64,000 nt of DNA, from contig NZ_CP162511.1 of assembly GCF_040939305.1 (NCBI RefSeq), forward strand, positions 2,480,001-2,544,000, written 5' to 3'. Below, in pieces: positions 17,246 through 26,846 of the stretch. The DNA comes from Herbiconiux sp. A18JL235 (GTDB lineage Bacteria; Actinomycetota; Actinomycetes; Actinomycetales; Microbacteriaceae). A model generated the notes under the pieces. It saw only the letters and a list, made by a program, of their open reading frames with translations. It did not search any database and was not told the origin of the DNA. Every line of letters starts with the position of its first letter. Position 1 is the stretch's first letter. A program made the translations under genes and the position numbers.

Positions 17246-20200
17246 CTACCCGACGAGCACACGCTCGTGGCCGCCGATCGCCACCAGCAGCCATGCTTCG
17301 CCCGCCGCGGGCGCGGGGGCTGCGGGCGTGCACGAGGTGGCGGTCGCGGTTCCCGCCTGATCGCTCTGCGTGGGCGGCGCACCGGGCCCGCCGCAGAAGT
17401 AGCGGGGTGCGAGCGCGCCGTTCGCCGGCCCGTTCGGCCAGCTCCAGACACCGCCCGAGTAGACCGGCGCGACACCGAAGTCGAAGGAGAGGGAGGGCTC
17501 GGGCGCCGTGACGGGGTCGGAGGCCGGGCCGCACACCTCGGTGCCGCCCCAGGTGCTGCACGCGGTGATGACGAAGCGGTAGTTCTCGCCGAACGCTCCC
17601 CCGGTGAGCTGGCGGGGGAACCCGCCGAGCGTGAAGGTCGCCGCAGGCCCGACGGTCGCTCCACCGGCGTCGACGCGCTGCACACGGTAGCGCGGGTCGG
17701 AGAGCGGACCGGGCACGGGCGCGCTCAGCACCCGCACGTCGACGGTGTCGCCCGAGTCTGCCATCTCCATCGACACCGCCGCCGCGTCGACCCTGCCGGG
17801 GCTCGGGGTCGCGACGGCCGTGGCGATCGCCGACGCCGTGCATCCTGCGGCGTTGTAGCCCCAGACCACGAACGAGTAGCCCGCGTCGACCTCGCCGAGC
17901 CCGCTGAAGTCGGCGCTGCGGGCCGAAGGGTCGAGGCTCTGCTGGGCGAGCACGGCTCCCCCGGTCTGCGGTGCGACGACCGTGCCAGGGGCGGGTGTCG
18001 ACACCGTGCACGCCTGCGCTCCGGTGGGCGCCGTGGTGCTGCCCGGAGCGAGGAGCTGGGCGTAGTAGCCGCCGACGGGGTCGCCGTTCGAGGGGAACTC
18101 CGCCCAGCTCAGCGTCACCCTGCCGAGGGCGGCGGCGGGGTCGACCGCAGCGTTCACGGCGGCGGCGAGCGGAGGGCCGTACGGGGTGGCAGCGGTGGTC
18201 GACGACGCCCAGACCGCGAGCGCGGGCAACGCTCCGTTGCGGGCGGTGACGCTCACCGAGGCGGAGGATCCGTTGGCGAGCCCGGAGACCCGCGTCGTGC
18301 ACCCGGCGGCGTCGCAATCTGCCCCCGAGGCGTCGAGAGTCTGCACGAGACGGCCGTCGACGGTCACGTCGTACTGCCGCACCGCCGAGCCACCCCCCTG
18401 CACCGACGACGCCCCCCAGCTGAGCTCGAGCGCTCCGTCGAGCGGGCGCGCGACGAGGTCTGCCGGAGCGTTGGGCAAGACGTCGGACCAGACCGGTGCC
18501 GCGTAGACCGCGGCCTCGGAGGCCCCCACGCCGTTGCGGGCGACGACGCTGAGGCTCACCGGGTTCTCGGGCCCGTTCGCCGGAGTGCCGACGACGCAGG
18601 AGGTGCCACCGCACCTCGTGGTGACCGAGGCACCCGACGTGCTCTGCGCGGTGACGTCGAAGCCTGTGATGGGCGAGTTGTTGGCGGGGCCCGGGGAGAA
18701 CGAGAGCGCGATGGTGCGGTCTCCGAAGCCGGTCACGGCGAGCTGCCGCACGGGGTCTGGGCGGTCGAGCAACCGGATGCGGACGCTCCCCCAGGTGGCC
18801 CGTTCGGGAGCACCGGTGGCGTCGGCGACCTGGTACTGCACCGTGACGTCGCCCGGAGCCGCGTCGGCGGCGGCGGTGACCTGAAGCCGCGATCGGTCGG
18901 CGCTCGGCTGGATGCCGAGCCCCGCCGACAGCCTCGCCGCGTCGGCGCCCCGCACGGCGATGACGCGGAGGGGGGTCTCGGGGAAGGGGTTCGTCGCCTG
19001 GTCGTTGGCGAGCACGTCGACGGAGGTCGTGGTGCCACGCCGGGCATCGACCGTGTCTGTGGCAGGAGCGGCGAGCGGCCGGGTCGACGAGACGACGGTG
19101 ACGTCGATGCGCCCCGCCCGCCCCGCCGTGCCGTCGCTCGAGACACCCACCGTGATCGCGCCTGCGCTCCCGCGCACGGCGGAATCGGGCAGCTCGAGCG
19201 TGAGCGAGGAGCCGACGAGCACCGCGCTGAACGCGGTCGGCCGCGGGTCGAGCAGCTCGAACGTCAGCGGCGCCGCGCGGCCACCCGGCACCGTGGTGAG
19301 TCTGGCGAGATCGAGGGTGCGTCGCTGGCCGGGTTCCATCTCGATGGCCGCCCCGTTCAGCACCGGGGGCTGGTCGGCGCGGGGCGTGACGGTGACGGGC
19401 AGCACGAGGGTCGCTCGCCGGGCACCGGGGCCGGAGCCGTCGGCGACCTCGAACGACACCGAGGCAGGCCCGAAATACCCCTCCTCGCTGCGGAAGGCGA
19501 GGGTGTCGTCGTCGACGACCAGCGGCGCGCCGTCGCCATGGGTCGCGCGCACGGTGCTGGGGTCGGCGACGACCGGCCGCCCTCCGCCCACGACCACCAC
19601 CTGCTCGTCGAGGTCGATACGCAGCTCCGCTCCCGAGCGCACGGTGAGCTTCGGGGCGCCCGCCCGCAGCTGCGGCAGCGCGTCGGCGAGGCCGGGAACC
19701 CAGATGAACCCCGACGACCGCAGGTTCGGGTCGTCGGGGTGGGCGACCGTGAACGGGATGATCTGCTGCGCCTGCAGCACCCGCACCCGCACCCCGCCGT
19801 CGACGACCCGGGCCACGCTCGAGAACGAGGGCTGCACCGACAGCCACAGCCGGTGGGCCGACCCCTCGGCGAAGAACACGTGCGAGAGCACGTCGACGTC
19901 GACCGTGTCGCTGTCGAGGATGGCGGCGAGCGGCACCACCGTGTCTCCCACGACGGGGCGCGGCAGCGGGGCGTCGTCGCTGACGTCGAGGGTGACGAAG
20001 CCCGACGCGGTTCCCCCGCGCTCGTTCGCGATGTCGTAGACGTAGCCGTACCGGCCGGGCTGCTCGGGAGCCACGATCGACACCAGGTCGTCGACCACCC
20101 TCGCCTCCTCGCCGGCGTCGTCGGTGTCGGCGTCGTCGGTGTCGGCTTCGGTGCCTCCAGCGCGGACGCTGTCGGCTCCACCGTCGGGGCCTCCGGGCCG

Positions 20201-23200
20201 CTGCGGCGTGACCCCGGTGATGCTGAGCGCACCGCCATCGGGGTCGGAGTCGTTGTCGAGCACCCTCACCAGCACGGTGCGACCTGGCCTCACCGTCACC
20301 TCGTCGGCCGTGGCGACCGGGTTCCGCGCTCCCTCGACACGCGGAGCGATCCCCACCCGCACCGTGCCCGTCGCGCGGGCGCCGAGGCGGTCGACGACGG
20401 TGTACCCGAGCTCGTCGGTTGCGCTGGAGTAGTCGCCTGCCGTGTAATCGATCCAGTCGGGGCCGGTGGCGGTGACGGCGCCCTTCCCGGGTGCCCGGTC
20501 GACTCCGAGCAACTGCACCGAATCGCCGTCGGGGTCGATCCCGCCCAGGGGGATGGGGATGCGCACCGTCTCGCCCGCCATCACCCGCGCCGTCAGTGGC
20601 CGGGGAACCGGAGCGACGTTCGCCGTGGGGTCGGATTCGCGCACGCTGATGGAGACGGATGCGGTGGCCCACTGCCCGTCGGGCGCCTCGACCCGGTAGA
20701 CGGCGGAGAACTCGCCCGGGGTGGCGGGTGCGAGGTAGCGCAGCCTGTCGCCCGAGGTGAACAGCAGCCCCGCCGACTCCGGCGGCGCCCGCACGAGCTG
20801 CGGCGCGAGCGTCAGCGCCTCGCCGTCAGGATGGACGTCGTTCTCGAGCACCGGGATGTCGACGACATCGCCCACTCGCACCGAAACCGTGTCGGGTTCG
20901 GCCACCGGCGGCTGGCGCACCCCGGGGTCGGGGATCTCGATCACCGTGACGGTGCCGTCGGCCTCGGCGAGGCCGTTCGTCACGGTGTACGTCAGCGTGG
21001 TCGCGGGAGACTCCGAGGGGCGGGTGAGCGTGACCCGCAGCATCCGCTGTTCGAGCACCTCCACGCGCACGCCTTCGTCATCTCCGCCGCCGGCGGCGGT
21101 GACGATGAGCACCCCGCCCGCCGGGTCGAAGTCGCGCGAGAGCACGTCGACCAGCACGCTCTCGGCCTGCCGGGCGAATGCCGCGTGCGGCACGGTCACC
21201 GGGCGGGTGCTCGCGTCGGGCGGCACGCTCGCGATCACCCTGACGACGCCGGATGCGGTGCGTGCGCCGTCTCCCACCGCCACCTCGACCAGCTGCGAGC
21301 CCGCGGCGAGCGCCGTGAGCCTCACGGTGCCGCCCGAGTAGTCGGTGTCGAGCGAGAGGCCGTCCTGGGCCGGAACATTGGCGAGCCGGAGCTGCGGCCC
21401 GCCGCCGGTGACGTAGTCGAGCGGTGCGAGCACGACCTCCTCGCCGACGCGCACCTGCGCCACCCACCCGTCGACGGCGAGGGGCACCTCCTCCGGCGGC
21501 GCGCTCCGCACGGCGAGGGTTCCGGTGGTCGAGGCCTGGCCGTCGCTCACCGTGAGCACGATCTCCTTGTCGCCGGTGCTCTGGCCCGAGTCGGCGAAGG
21601 CGATGCGGCCCTCGGGGGTGAACGACACGGTGTCGGGCTCGGCGGTGCCTGCCGAGAGCAGGTAGAAGGCGTCGCCGTCGGGGTCGAACCAATCGCTCCG
21701 CACGTCGATCTCGGCCCGCCCGCCCAGGCCGACGTCGAGCGGAGGCCTCGCGCTCTGCACCGGCGGGGAGTTCTCGCCCGGTGCACGAACCGTCACTCGC
21801 ACGACGGCGGAGGAGGTGCCACCACGACCGTCGGAGACGGTGTAGCCGAAGGCGAGCGCGCCCACCGCCTGGGCGGGGAGCGTGAGCTGCAGCTGCTGAC
21901 CGTCGGAGACGATGTCGATGCTCCCGTCGACGCCCTCCGGCACGTCGACGGAGTCGATGACGATCACGTCGTCGTTGGGGTCGTAGTCGTTGAGCAGCAC
22001 CGGGAGCAGCGTCGACCGGCCCGGCCGCGCCCCGAGCTCGTCGTCGACGGCGACGGGCGGCCGTTGCACCGGGTCGAGCTCCGGCGTCTCGTCGGTGACG
22101 GGAGTCTCGGAGTCGGCACCCGCGGCGGGGTCGGGGAGCAGGGCCGACCAGTCGTCGATCACGCCGCCCCGTCGAGCGACGTCCCACGAGCGCCCCGTGA
22201 CCGCGTCGCTCAGCACCACGGCCCCGGTGCCGTTGGTGCGGAACACCGGCTTCGCTCGACCGGTCATGCCCTCGAGCGCGCCGACGCGGGGGTCGGCGTC
22301 GCCGCAGCGGCTCCACGTGGAGCCGTCGGTCCAGGCGGCGTACCAGCAGGGGCCGACCCGCACGGGGGGAGCTGCCGTGCCGTCGTGGCCGGCCGACACG
22401 GTGCGGGGCGCGGTGCCGTCGAGGGGGACCTCGAGCAGGGAGTCGGCGGTGGCGACCAGAACTGCACCCGGTGTCGCCTCCTCCGCGGCGGTGGGCGCTT
22501 GGAGAACCGGAGCACGTGCATCCTGGACCTGCTCGGCCGGGATCGCCGTGCCGAGGTCGACGGAGAGCTCGCCGGCCGCCGTGACGAGGCCGCCCCCATC
22601 GCGGTCGAGCACCACCCACTCGTCGCCGACCGCCGAGATCGACACGTCGGCGCCGGCCCGCAGCTCGATCGGCGCCGACCTGGGGGCGGCGGTGGTGTCT
22701 CCGAGCGCGACGGTGGGCGGGACGGTGAAGACGGTCGAACCGGCCGGCGAGACGGCGTAGACCGAACCGTCGGGCGCCAGCACGGCGTCGCCGCCGGCGC
22801 CGAGAGTGAGGTCGGGCGGGGCGGACGGGTCGAAGGCCGCGAGTGCCGAGGTGGCGGTCACCCAGAGGTCGCCGGTGGTGCGCGAGAAGACCGACGACAC
22901 ACGCTCCCCCACCGTCACCGCGACATCGCCGACGGGGAGGGCGAAGCTGTCGTCGACATCGGCCCGCGCGGTGTCGAGGAGCCTCGCCTCGCCCCCGCCG
23001 AGCTCCGACACCACGACCGTCTGCCCGAACTGACTCACGGTGAGCGAGCTGGAGTCGAGGCGCACCGCCGAGTTCAGTTCGCCGACGCGCGGGTTGGCGC
23101 GGGCTACCGCCTGATGCACCTCGCTGGTGACCCAGACGGTGTCGTCGTCGAGATCCATTCGCTCGGCCGTGTAGCCGCCCGAGACCACGGCGGCCACGGC

Positions 23201-23290
23201 GACGAGGGCCACCAGCGTCACCGTCGCGGCCGCGGTCAGCACGGTCGAGCGGCGGGGGCGGTCGCGGCGGGGCGGGGCGGGGGTGCTCAC
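17246..23290 (-). CDS. Giant Ig-like/fibronectin III repeat surface protein
   Basis: 2014 residues. The N-terminus is cytoplasmic and basic, followed by one hydrophobic helix (about residues 17-38), so it is signal-anchored with the rest outside. Residues ~45-400 look like a beta-propeller or sensor region rich in 'WVT/VWV' strands. Then come roughly eleven cadherin/Ig-like repeats with the recurring 'PPVA.DD...RPG....V..ND.DP' pattern (for example 'VLLNDYDPNDD', 'VLENDVHPDGE', 'VLDNDSDPDGG'), with Asp residues suited to calcium. The last ~450 residues are fibronectin III-like. The GTG start at 23290 overlaps the kinase stop as GTGA; an upstream ATG at 23305 is possible. Likely an adhesin or envelope scaffold monitored by the kinase; function not established. 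Confidence 0.88.
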   Translation of the reverse strand: MSTPAPPRRDRPRRSTVLTAAATVTLVALVAVAAVVSGGYTAERMDLDDDTVWVTSEVHQAVARANPRVGELNSAVRLDSSSLTVSQFGQTVVVSELGGGEARLLDTARADVDDSFALPVGDVAVTVGERVSSVFSRTTGDLWVTATSALAAFDPSAPPDLTLGAGGDAVLAPDGSVYAVSPAGSTVFTVPPTVALGDTTAAPRSAPIELRAGADVSISAVGDEWVVLDRDGGGLVTAAGELSVDLGTAIPAEQVQDARAPVLQAPTAAEEATPGAVLVATADSLLEVPLDGTAPRTVSAGHDGTAAPPVRVGPCWYAAWTDGSTWSRCGDADPRVGALEGMTGRAKPVFRTNGTGAVVLSDAVTGRSWDVARRGGVIDDWSALLPDPAAGADSETPVTDETPELDPVQRPPVAVDDELGARPGRSTLLPVLLNDYDPNDDVIVIDSVDVPEGVDGSIDIVSDGQQLQLTLPAQAVGALAFGYTVSDGRGGTSSAVVRVTVRAPGENSPPVQSARPPLDVGLGGRAEIDVRSDWFDPDGDAFYLLSAGTAEPDTVSFTPEGRIAFADSGQSTGDKEIVLTVSDGQASTTGTLAVRSAPPEEVPLAVDGWVAQVRVGEEVVLAPLDYVTGGGPQLRLANVPAQDGLSLDTDYSGGTVRLTALAAGSQLVEVAVGDGARTASGVVRVIASVPPDASTRPVTVPHAAFARQAESVLVDVLSRDFDPAGGVLIVTAAGGGDDEGVRVEVLEQRMLRVTLTRPSESPATTLTYTVTNGLAEADGTVTVIEIPDPGVRQPPVAEPDTVSVRVGDVVDIPVLENDVHPDGEALTLAPQLVRAPPESAGLLFTSGDRLRYLAPATPGEFSAVYRVEAPDGQWATASVSISVRESDPTANVAPVPRPLTARVMAGETVRIPIPLGGIDPDGDSVQLLGVDRAPGKGAVTATGPDWIDYTAGDYSSATDELGYTVVDRLGARATGTVRVGIAPRVEGARNPVATADEVTVRPGRTVLVRVLDNDSDPDGGALSITGVTPQRPGGPDGGADSVRAGGTEADTDDADTDDAGEEARVVDDLVSIVAPEQPGRYGYVYDIANERGGTASGFVTLDVSDDAPLPRPVVGDTVVPLAAILDSDTVDVDVLSHVFFAEGSAHRLWLSVQPSFSSVARVVDGGVRVRVLQAQQIIPFTVAHPDDPNLRSSGFIWVPGLADALPQLRAGAPKLTVRSGAELRIDLDEQVVVVGGGRPVVADPSTVRATHGDGAPLVVDDDTLAFRSEEGYFGPASVSFEVADGSGPGARRATLVLPVTVTPRADQPPVLNGAAIEMEPGQRRTLDLARLTTVPGGRAAPLTFELLDPRPTAFSAVLVGSSLTLELPDSAVRGSAGAITVGVSSDGTAGRAGRIDVTVVSSTRPLAAPATDTVDARRGTTTSVDVLANDQATNPFPETPLRVIAVRGADAARLSAGLGIQPSADRSRLQVTAAADAAPGDVTVQYQVADATGAPERATWGSVRIRLLDRPDPVRQLAVTGFGDRTIALSFSPGPANNSPITGFDVTAQSTSGASVTTRCGGTSCVVGTPANGPENPVSLSVVARNGVGASEAAVYAAPVWSDVLPNAPADLVARPLDGALELSWGASSVQGGGSAVRQYDVTVDGRLVQTLDASGADCDAAGCTTRVSGLANGSSASVSVTARNGALPALAVWASSTTAATPYGPPLAAAVNAAVDPAAALGRVTLSWAEFPSNGDPVGGYYAQLLAPGSTTAPTGAQACTVSTPAPGTVVAPQTGGAVLAQQSLDPSARSADFSGLGEVDAGYSFVVWGYNAAGCTASAIATAVATPSPGRVDAAAVSMEMADSGDTVDVRVLSAPVPGPLSDPRYRVQRVDAGGATVGPAATFTLGGFPRQLTGGAFGENYRFVITACSTWGGTEVCGPASDPVTAPEPSLSFDFGVAPVYSGGVWSWPNGPANGALAPRYFCGGPGAPPTQSDQAGTATATSCTPAAPAPAAGEAWLLVAIGGHERVLVG

Positions 23291-24810
23291 GGCGTGTCGG
23301 CGCATCTCTCGGAGCCGCTCTCGCCGGCCTTGCCGGCGCGCACCACCGCCACCGTGATGCAGACACGGTCGCCGCCATCGGGGGTGGCGACGAACTCGGG
23401 CTGACGCTGCAACGAGGTGCGCCCGTCGCCGGTGGTGACGCGGTAGCTGTCGCCAGGCTTGAGGCCGGGGTCGGCCCAGCTGAAGCGGATGCTGCCCGCC
23501 TGCGCCTCGACCGAGATCTCGCCGACGCGCGGGATCGCCGCGCCACCCGGCGCCTGCACGACCACGAGACCCAGCATCACGGCGAGCGCCGCGACGACGG
23601 CGAGGGCGCCCGCGACGACGAGGGTGATCGTGCGACGCCGTCGGTGTCGCCGGCCGGCGCCCGACGTCACGGGCGTGGCACGAGTGGGGCCCTGGGCGGA
23701 GGTCGCCCCTCCCACGGTGGGGGCGCCGGCCGGCGAGCCGGTCGCGTGGGTGGCCGTGCCCCGGCGGGCGCGGCGCGGGCCTCCCCCTCGCGCTCTGCCG
23801 ACCGGGTCGTGGCCCGTGGTTCCGGCAGCCGAGACCCCCGCACCGTGCGCTCCGGCTACCTCCGCCCCCGTCGATCCGCTCTGCGGCGCGAGCACCGTGC
23901 GGTCGGCGGGGTCGCGACCGATGTCGCCCGTCGCCCACTCGGCCGCGGTCACCTCGGCGGGCGTGGGCGAGAGACCCAGCTCGATCTCGACGGCCTGCAG
24001 CTCGCGCAGCAGCTCGAGCACCGTCTGCTGGCGTCGCTCCGGGTCTTTCGAGAGCGCCCTGGCGAGCACCTCCTCGAGCGAGGCGGGCACGTCGGCGCGG
24101 CCCAGGGCGGGCAGGCGCGACTTCACGATGCGGCGCGCGAGCTCAACGGGGGCGGTCGTCGCGCCGGGCACCTCGAACGGCGAGCGGCCGGCGAGCAGCG
24201 AGTACAGCGTGGCCCCGAGCGCCCACACCTCGGAGGCGACGGTGCCGCTCGTGGCCTCGGTGACCACCTCGGGTGCCGACCAGGGGATGGACAGGCCCAC
24301 CGCATCCGCCGGGGCGATCCCCTTCGCCCCCGACGAGATGCCGAAGTCAGAGAGCACCGGGGCGTCGTAGGCCGTGAGCAGGATGTTCGAGGGCTTCACG
24401 TCGCGGTGCAGGATGCCCTGCTCGTGAGCCGTCTGCAGAGCGCCCGCGATCTTCACCCCGATGCGGAGGACTTCGGCGACGGGTAGCGGCTCGCTGCGGT
24501 AGCGCTGGCCGAGGGAGGAGCTGCACAGTTCCATGACCAGGTAGGGCCGCCCGTCGGAGGAGACGCCGGCCTGATACACGGTGAGGATCGCCGGGTGGGC
24601 GCTCAGCCCTGCCATGAGGTCGGCCTCGACCCGGAACATGCGCCTGACGTGCTCGTTCACCACCTCGGGCAGCATCACCTTCACGGCGACCTGCCGGCGC
24701 GGCAGGTTCTGCTCGAACAGGAACACGTCGGCGAAGCCGCCCGACCCGAGCACACGCACGGGTGAGAACCCGGGGAGGGTGGGTGGAGCGGAGGGGAGTC
24801 GCCGAGCCAT
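23287..24810 (-). CDS. Transmembrane Ser/Thr protein kinase (PASTA-less, FN3-like sensor)
   Basis: 507 residues. Kinase domain with Gly loop 'GSGGFADVF', Lys44, catalytic loop 'HRDVKPSN' (Asp137), DFG at 155-157 and APE at 179-181: all active-site elements intact. A Thr/Ala/Gly-rich juxtamembrane linker leads to one helix near residues 390-412. The external ~80 residues are not PASTA repeats but resemble a single fibronectin III-like strand set ('IRFSWADPGLKPGDSYRV') with two Cys. It phosphorylates proteins inside the cell, probably sensing the envelope, and its partners are likely the FHA proteins of this operon. Starts 7 bp after the phosphatase stop. Confidence 0.92.
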   Translation of the reverse strand: MARRLPSAPPTLPGFSPVRVLGSGGFADVFLFEQNLPRRQVAVKVMLPEVVNEHVRRMFRVEADLMAGLSAHPAILTVYQAGVSSDGRPYLVMELCSSSLGQRYRSEPLPVAEVLRIGVKIAGALQTAHEQGILHRDVKPSNILLTAYDAPVLSDFGISSGAKGIAPADAVGLSIPWSAPEVVTEATSGTVASEVWALGATLYSLLAGRSPFEVPGATTAPVELARRIVKSRLPALGRADVPASLEEVLARALSKDPERRQQTVLELLRELQAVEIELGLSPTPAEVTAAEWATGDIGRDPADRTVLAPQSGSTGAEVAGAHGAGVSAAGTTGHDPVGRARGGGPRRARRGTATHATGSPAGAPTVGGATSAQGPTRATPVTSGAGRRHRRRRTITLVVAGALAVVAALAVMLGLVVVQAPGGAAIPRVGEISVEAQAGSIRFSWADPGLKPGDSYRVTTGDGRTSLQRQPEFVATPDGGDRVCITVAVVRAGKAGESGSERCADTP

Positions 24811-24817
24811 CGCCGCC

Positions 24818-25645
24818 TCAGCTGCGATTGCTGCGGCGGCCCCCGCCTGCCTGGTCGTCGACCGCCTGGTCGGATTCCACGTCGAGCACCACCACGGTCA
24901 CGTTGTCGCGCCCCCCGTTCGCCAGGGCGGCGGCGACGAGTTCGTCGACAGCGCGCTCGGGAGTGGAGGTGGTGGCGAGGTAGTGCTTGATGCCGTAGTC
25001 GGTGAGCTCTTTGGTGAGGCCGTCGGAGCAGACCAGGATGCGCTGGCCGGCCGCGACGGGAAGCGTCTCGTAGTCGGGGACCGGCCTCTCGTGGAAGCCC
25101 ACGGCGCGCGTGATGACGTTGCTGTCGGGGTGGTGCTCCGCCTGCTCGCGGGTGATGAGACCCGCGTCGAGCAGCTCCTGCACCACCGAGTGGTCGGTGG
25201 TGAGCTGCCGCAGCTCGTCGCCGTCGAAGAGGTAGACGCGGGAGTCGCCGATGTTGAACACCAGCCAGGCGAGGTCGTCGTCGATCTCGGCGAGGGCGAC
25301 CCCCGTGACGGTGGTGCCGGTGCCGAGCACCGACTCGTCGCCCACCTTGTCGATGTCGTCGAGTGCCTCGGCGAGCGCCTTCTCGATGGTCGCGGCGTCG
25401 GTGACGGCATCGGTGATGCCCGAGAGGCGGGTGACCACCGCTCTGCTCGCGATGTCGCCCGCGGAGTGCCCGCCCATGCCGTCGGCGACCACGAAGAGCG
25501 GCATCTCGGACAGCGCGCTGTCTTCGTTCATGGCGCGCTTGGTGCCCTTGTCGGTGAGAGCCGCCCAGGCCAGCGTCACCTGGCGCGCGGGCACCCCGTC
25601 GCGTGTGACGCTCACGCGCGCGCTCGAACGACCGATCTGGGTCAC
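24818..25645 (-). CDS. PP2C-family Ser/Thr protein phosphatase
   Basis: 275 residues. Metal-binding motifs of PPM phosphatases are present: 'KGTKRAMNEDS', 'VVADGMGGHSAGD', 'LVCSDGLTKELTD' and the final 'GGRDNVTVVVLDV'. Asp residues in these coordinate two Mn/Mg ions. It reverses phosphorylation by the adjacent kinase, as in other actinobacterial kinase/phosphatase pairs. The start is GTG at 25645 with AGGAG 6-7 nt upstream. It is soluble, with no membrane helix. The upstream FHA gene ends 28 bp away. Confidence 0.94.
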   Translation of the reverse strand: MTQIGRSSARVSVTRDGVPARQVTLAWAALTDKGTKRAMNEDSALSEMPLFVVADGMGGHSAGDIASRAVVTRLSGITDAVTDAATIEKALAEALDDIDKVGDESVLGTGTTVTGVALAEIDDDLAWLVFNIGDSRVYLFDGDELRQLTTDHSVVQELLDAGLITREQAEHHPDSNVITRAVGFHERPVPDYETLPVAAGQRILVCSDGLTKELTDYGIKHYLATTSTPERAVDELVAAALANGGRDNVTVVVLDVESDQAVDDQAGGGRRSNRS

Positions 25646-25673
25646 GACATCTCCTGACGACTATCCCGGGATA

Positions 25674-26717
25674 CTAGACGCTCGTCCCGGGGCTGGACGG
25701 CACCGGCGACGAGATGTGGATAACGTTTCCATCCCCGATCTCGACGATAGCCGACCGGGTTGCGACGGCCGAATCCCCTTGACGCAGTCGCAGCGTCGTC
25801 CCGTCGGGGAGGGTGACCCTCGTCCCGTTGGTCGAGCGCAGGTCCGTGATGACGACCGTGCGACCGCTCCTGGCGATCTCGACGTGCCGCGCCGACACCT
25901 CGCCCGACGGCGAGGGGACGGTGACGACGGTGGGAGGGCGCGCATCCGACGGGCTGTCGCGGAGGGCCTCGGAGGGGCGCTGCGCCGGCCGCCGGCCGAT
26001 CACCACGGCACCGTCGAGCGGATGCGCGGGGCCGCCGTTCACGCTGAGGACGAAGAGCGGAGGGGGCGCCGGTTCGGGGGTGTCGTCGGCGGCCTCGACG
26101 GCCTGTGCGGTCTGTGCGGCGTGTGCGGTCTCGTCTGTCGCGTCGTCGTCGGTGCGGGTCGCGCGGGGCGCGCCGACCACGGTGTCGGAGACGTCGGCCG
26201 CGCCGGTGCAGCTCTCCCAGGGCTCGGGATCGGCGGCCCAGACGACGCTCGACACCTCGACGACACCGCGCTCGAAGCGTCGGCCGCCGGGCGGCGGGCG
26301 CAGCACCGACTCGGGAACGGGCGCCAGGCGCCCCAGCGCGACGGCGGTGACGGCGGGGAATTCGGCGAGCGCCCACGGTTGCACGCCGGCCGACCCGAAG
26401 CGGCGCGCTCCGCCCACCGAGTGGAGGTCGACGGAGGCGCTCCCCCGTACCACCGCGGTGGCGGTGCCGACGCCGTCCGGCGCGAGGAGCACGACGGCGA
26501 ACGACTCCACCGCATGGTCGCCGCGCAGGGGGATGGCGGAGACGATGGTCTCGAGGCTCGGCGCGCCGCCCGCCTCGTCGGCGACCGCGTGCCAGACGGC
26601 ATCGACGACGCCCGGAGCCGTGGTCGAGGGAAGGAGCACCAGCGCGGGCCAGGAGGCCAGGAGGGCCCAGCTCGCGGGGTCGGCAGCGCGGGCGGGGACG
26701 AATCGGAGGCTGCCCAT
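25674..26717 (-). CDS. FHA domain protein heading the kinase operon
   Basis: 347 residues. The N-terminal ~200 residues are an unrecognised alpha/beta domain. A Thr/Asp-rich linker follows ('TRTDDDATDETAHAAQTA', probable phosphorylation region). The C-terminal ~120 residues are an FHA domain with 'VVIGRRPAQRPS', 'VSARHVEIAR' and 'DLRSTNGTRVTLP'. It is likely a phosphothreonine reader and a kinase substrate. The ATG at 26717 has TAGCGT exactly 6 nt upstream on the minus strand, so it appears to be the leaderless first gene of the 15-kb operon. Confidence 0.88.
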   Translation of the reverse strand: MGSLRFVPARAADPASWALLASWPALVLLPSTTAPGVVDAVWHAVADEAGGAPSLETIVSAIPLRGDHAVESFAVVLLAPDGVGTATAVVRGSASVDLHSVGGARRFGSAGVQPWALAEFPAVTAVALGRLAPVPESVLRPPPGGRRFERGVVEVSSVVWAADPEPWESCTGAADVSDTVVGAPRATRTDDDATDETAHAAQTAQAVEAADDTPEPAPPPLFVLSVNGGPAHPLDGAVVIGRRPAQRPSEALRDSPSDARPPTVVTVPSPSGEVSARHVEIARSGRTVVITDLRSTNGTRVTLPDGTTLRLRQGDSAVATRSAIVEIGDGNVIHISSPVPSSPGTSV

Positions 26718-26723
26718 CCGGCA

Positions 26724-26729
26724 ACGCTA
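26724..26729 (-). promoter_or_regulatory. -10 hexamer TAGCGT for the FHA/kinase operon
   Basis: Six nt separate it from the ATG at 26717. No convincing -35 is seen at 17 bp. It is the probable start of the operon that ends at the terminator near 11790. Confidence 0.4.
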
Positions 26730-26786
26730 GCCGTCGGAGCGACGGCACCGCCAGCGACGCGCGTCGACAGATGTTTTCGGCATTAC

Positions 26787-26798
26787 TCAGCACGCTGA
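26787..26798. promoter_or_regulatory. Small palindrome upstream of lrp
   Basis: TCAGC-AC-GCTGA, 14 bp upstream of the lrp -35 box. Lrp/AsnC proteins often bind imperfect palindromes by their own promoter, so this is a candidate autoregulatory site. Confidence 0.3.
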
Positions 26799-26811
26799 AC
26801 GACGGATTCGC

Positions 26812-26840
26812 TTGCTGCGGGCGTCTCGGGCTGACAAGAT
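26812..26840 (+). promoter_or_regulatory. Leaderless promoter of the lrp/aminotransferase operon
   Basis: TTGCTG (26812-26817), 17-bp spacer, CAAGAT (26835-26840), then 6 nt to the ATG at 26847. Both boxes and the spacing are good, making this one of the best promoters in the window. Confidence 0.65.
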
Positions 26841-26846
26841 CGAGAC

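Noticed and set aside
17267..23404. Open frame of about 2045 codons on the plus strand opposite the giant Ig-like gene
   Set aside because: Its translation is Arg/Gly/His/Val-rich with no domain, while the minus frame has clear Ig-like and FN3 repeats. A high-GC antisense shadow.
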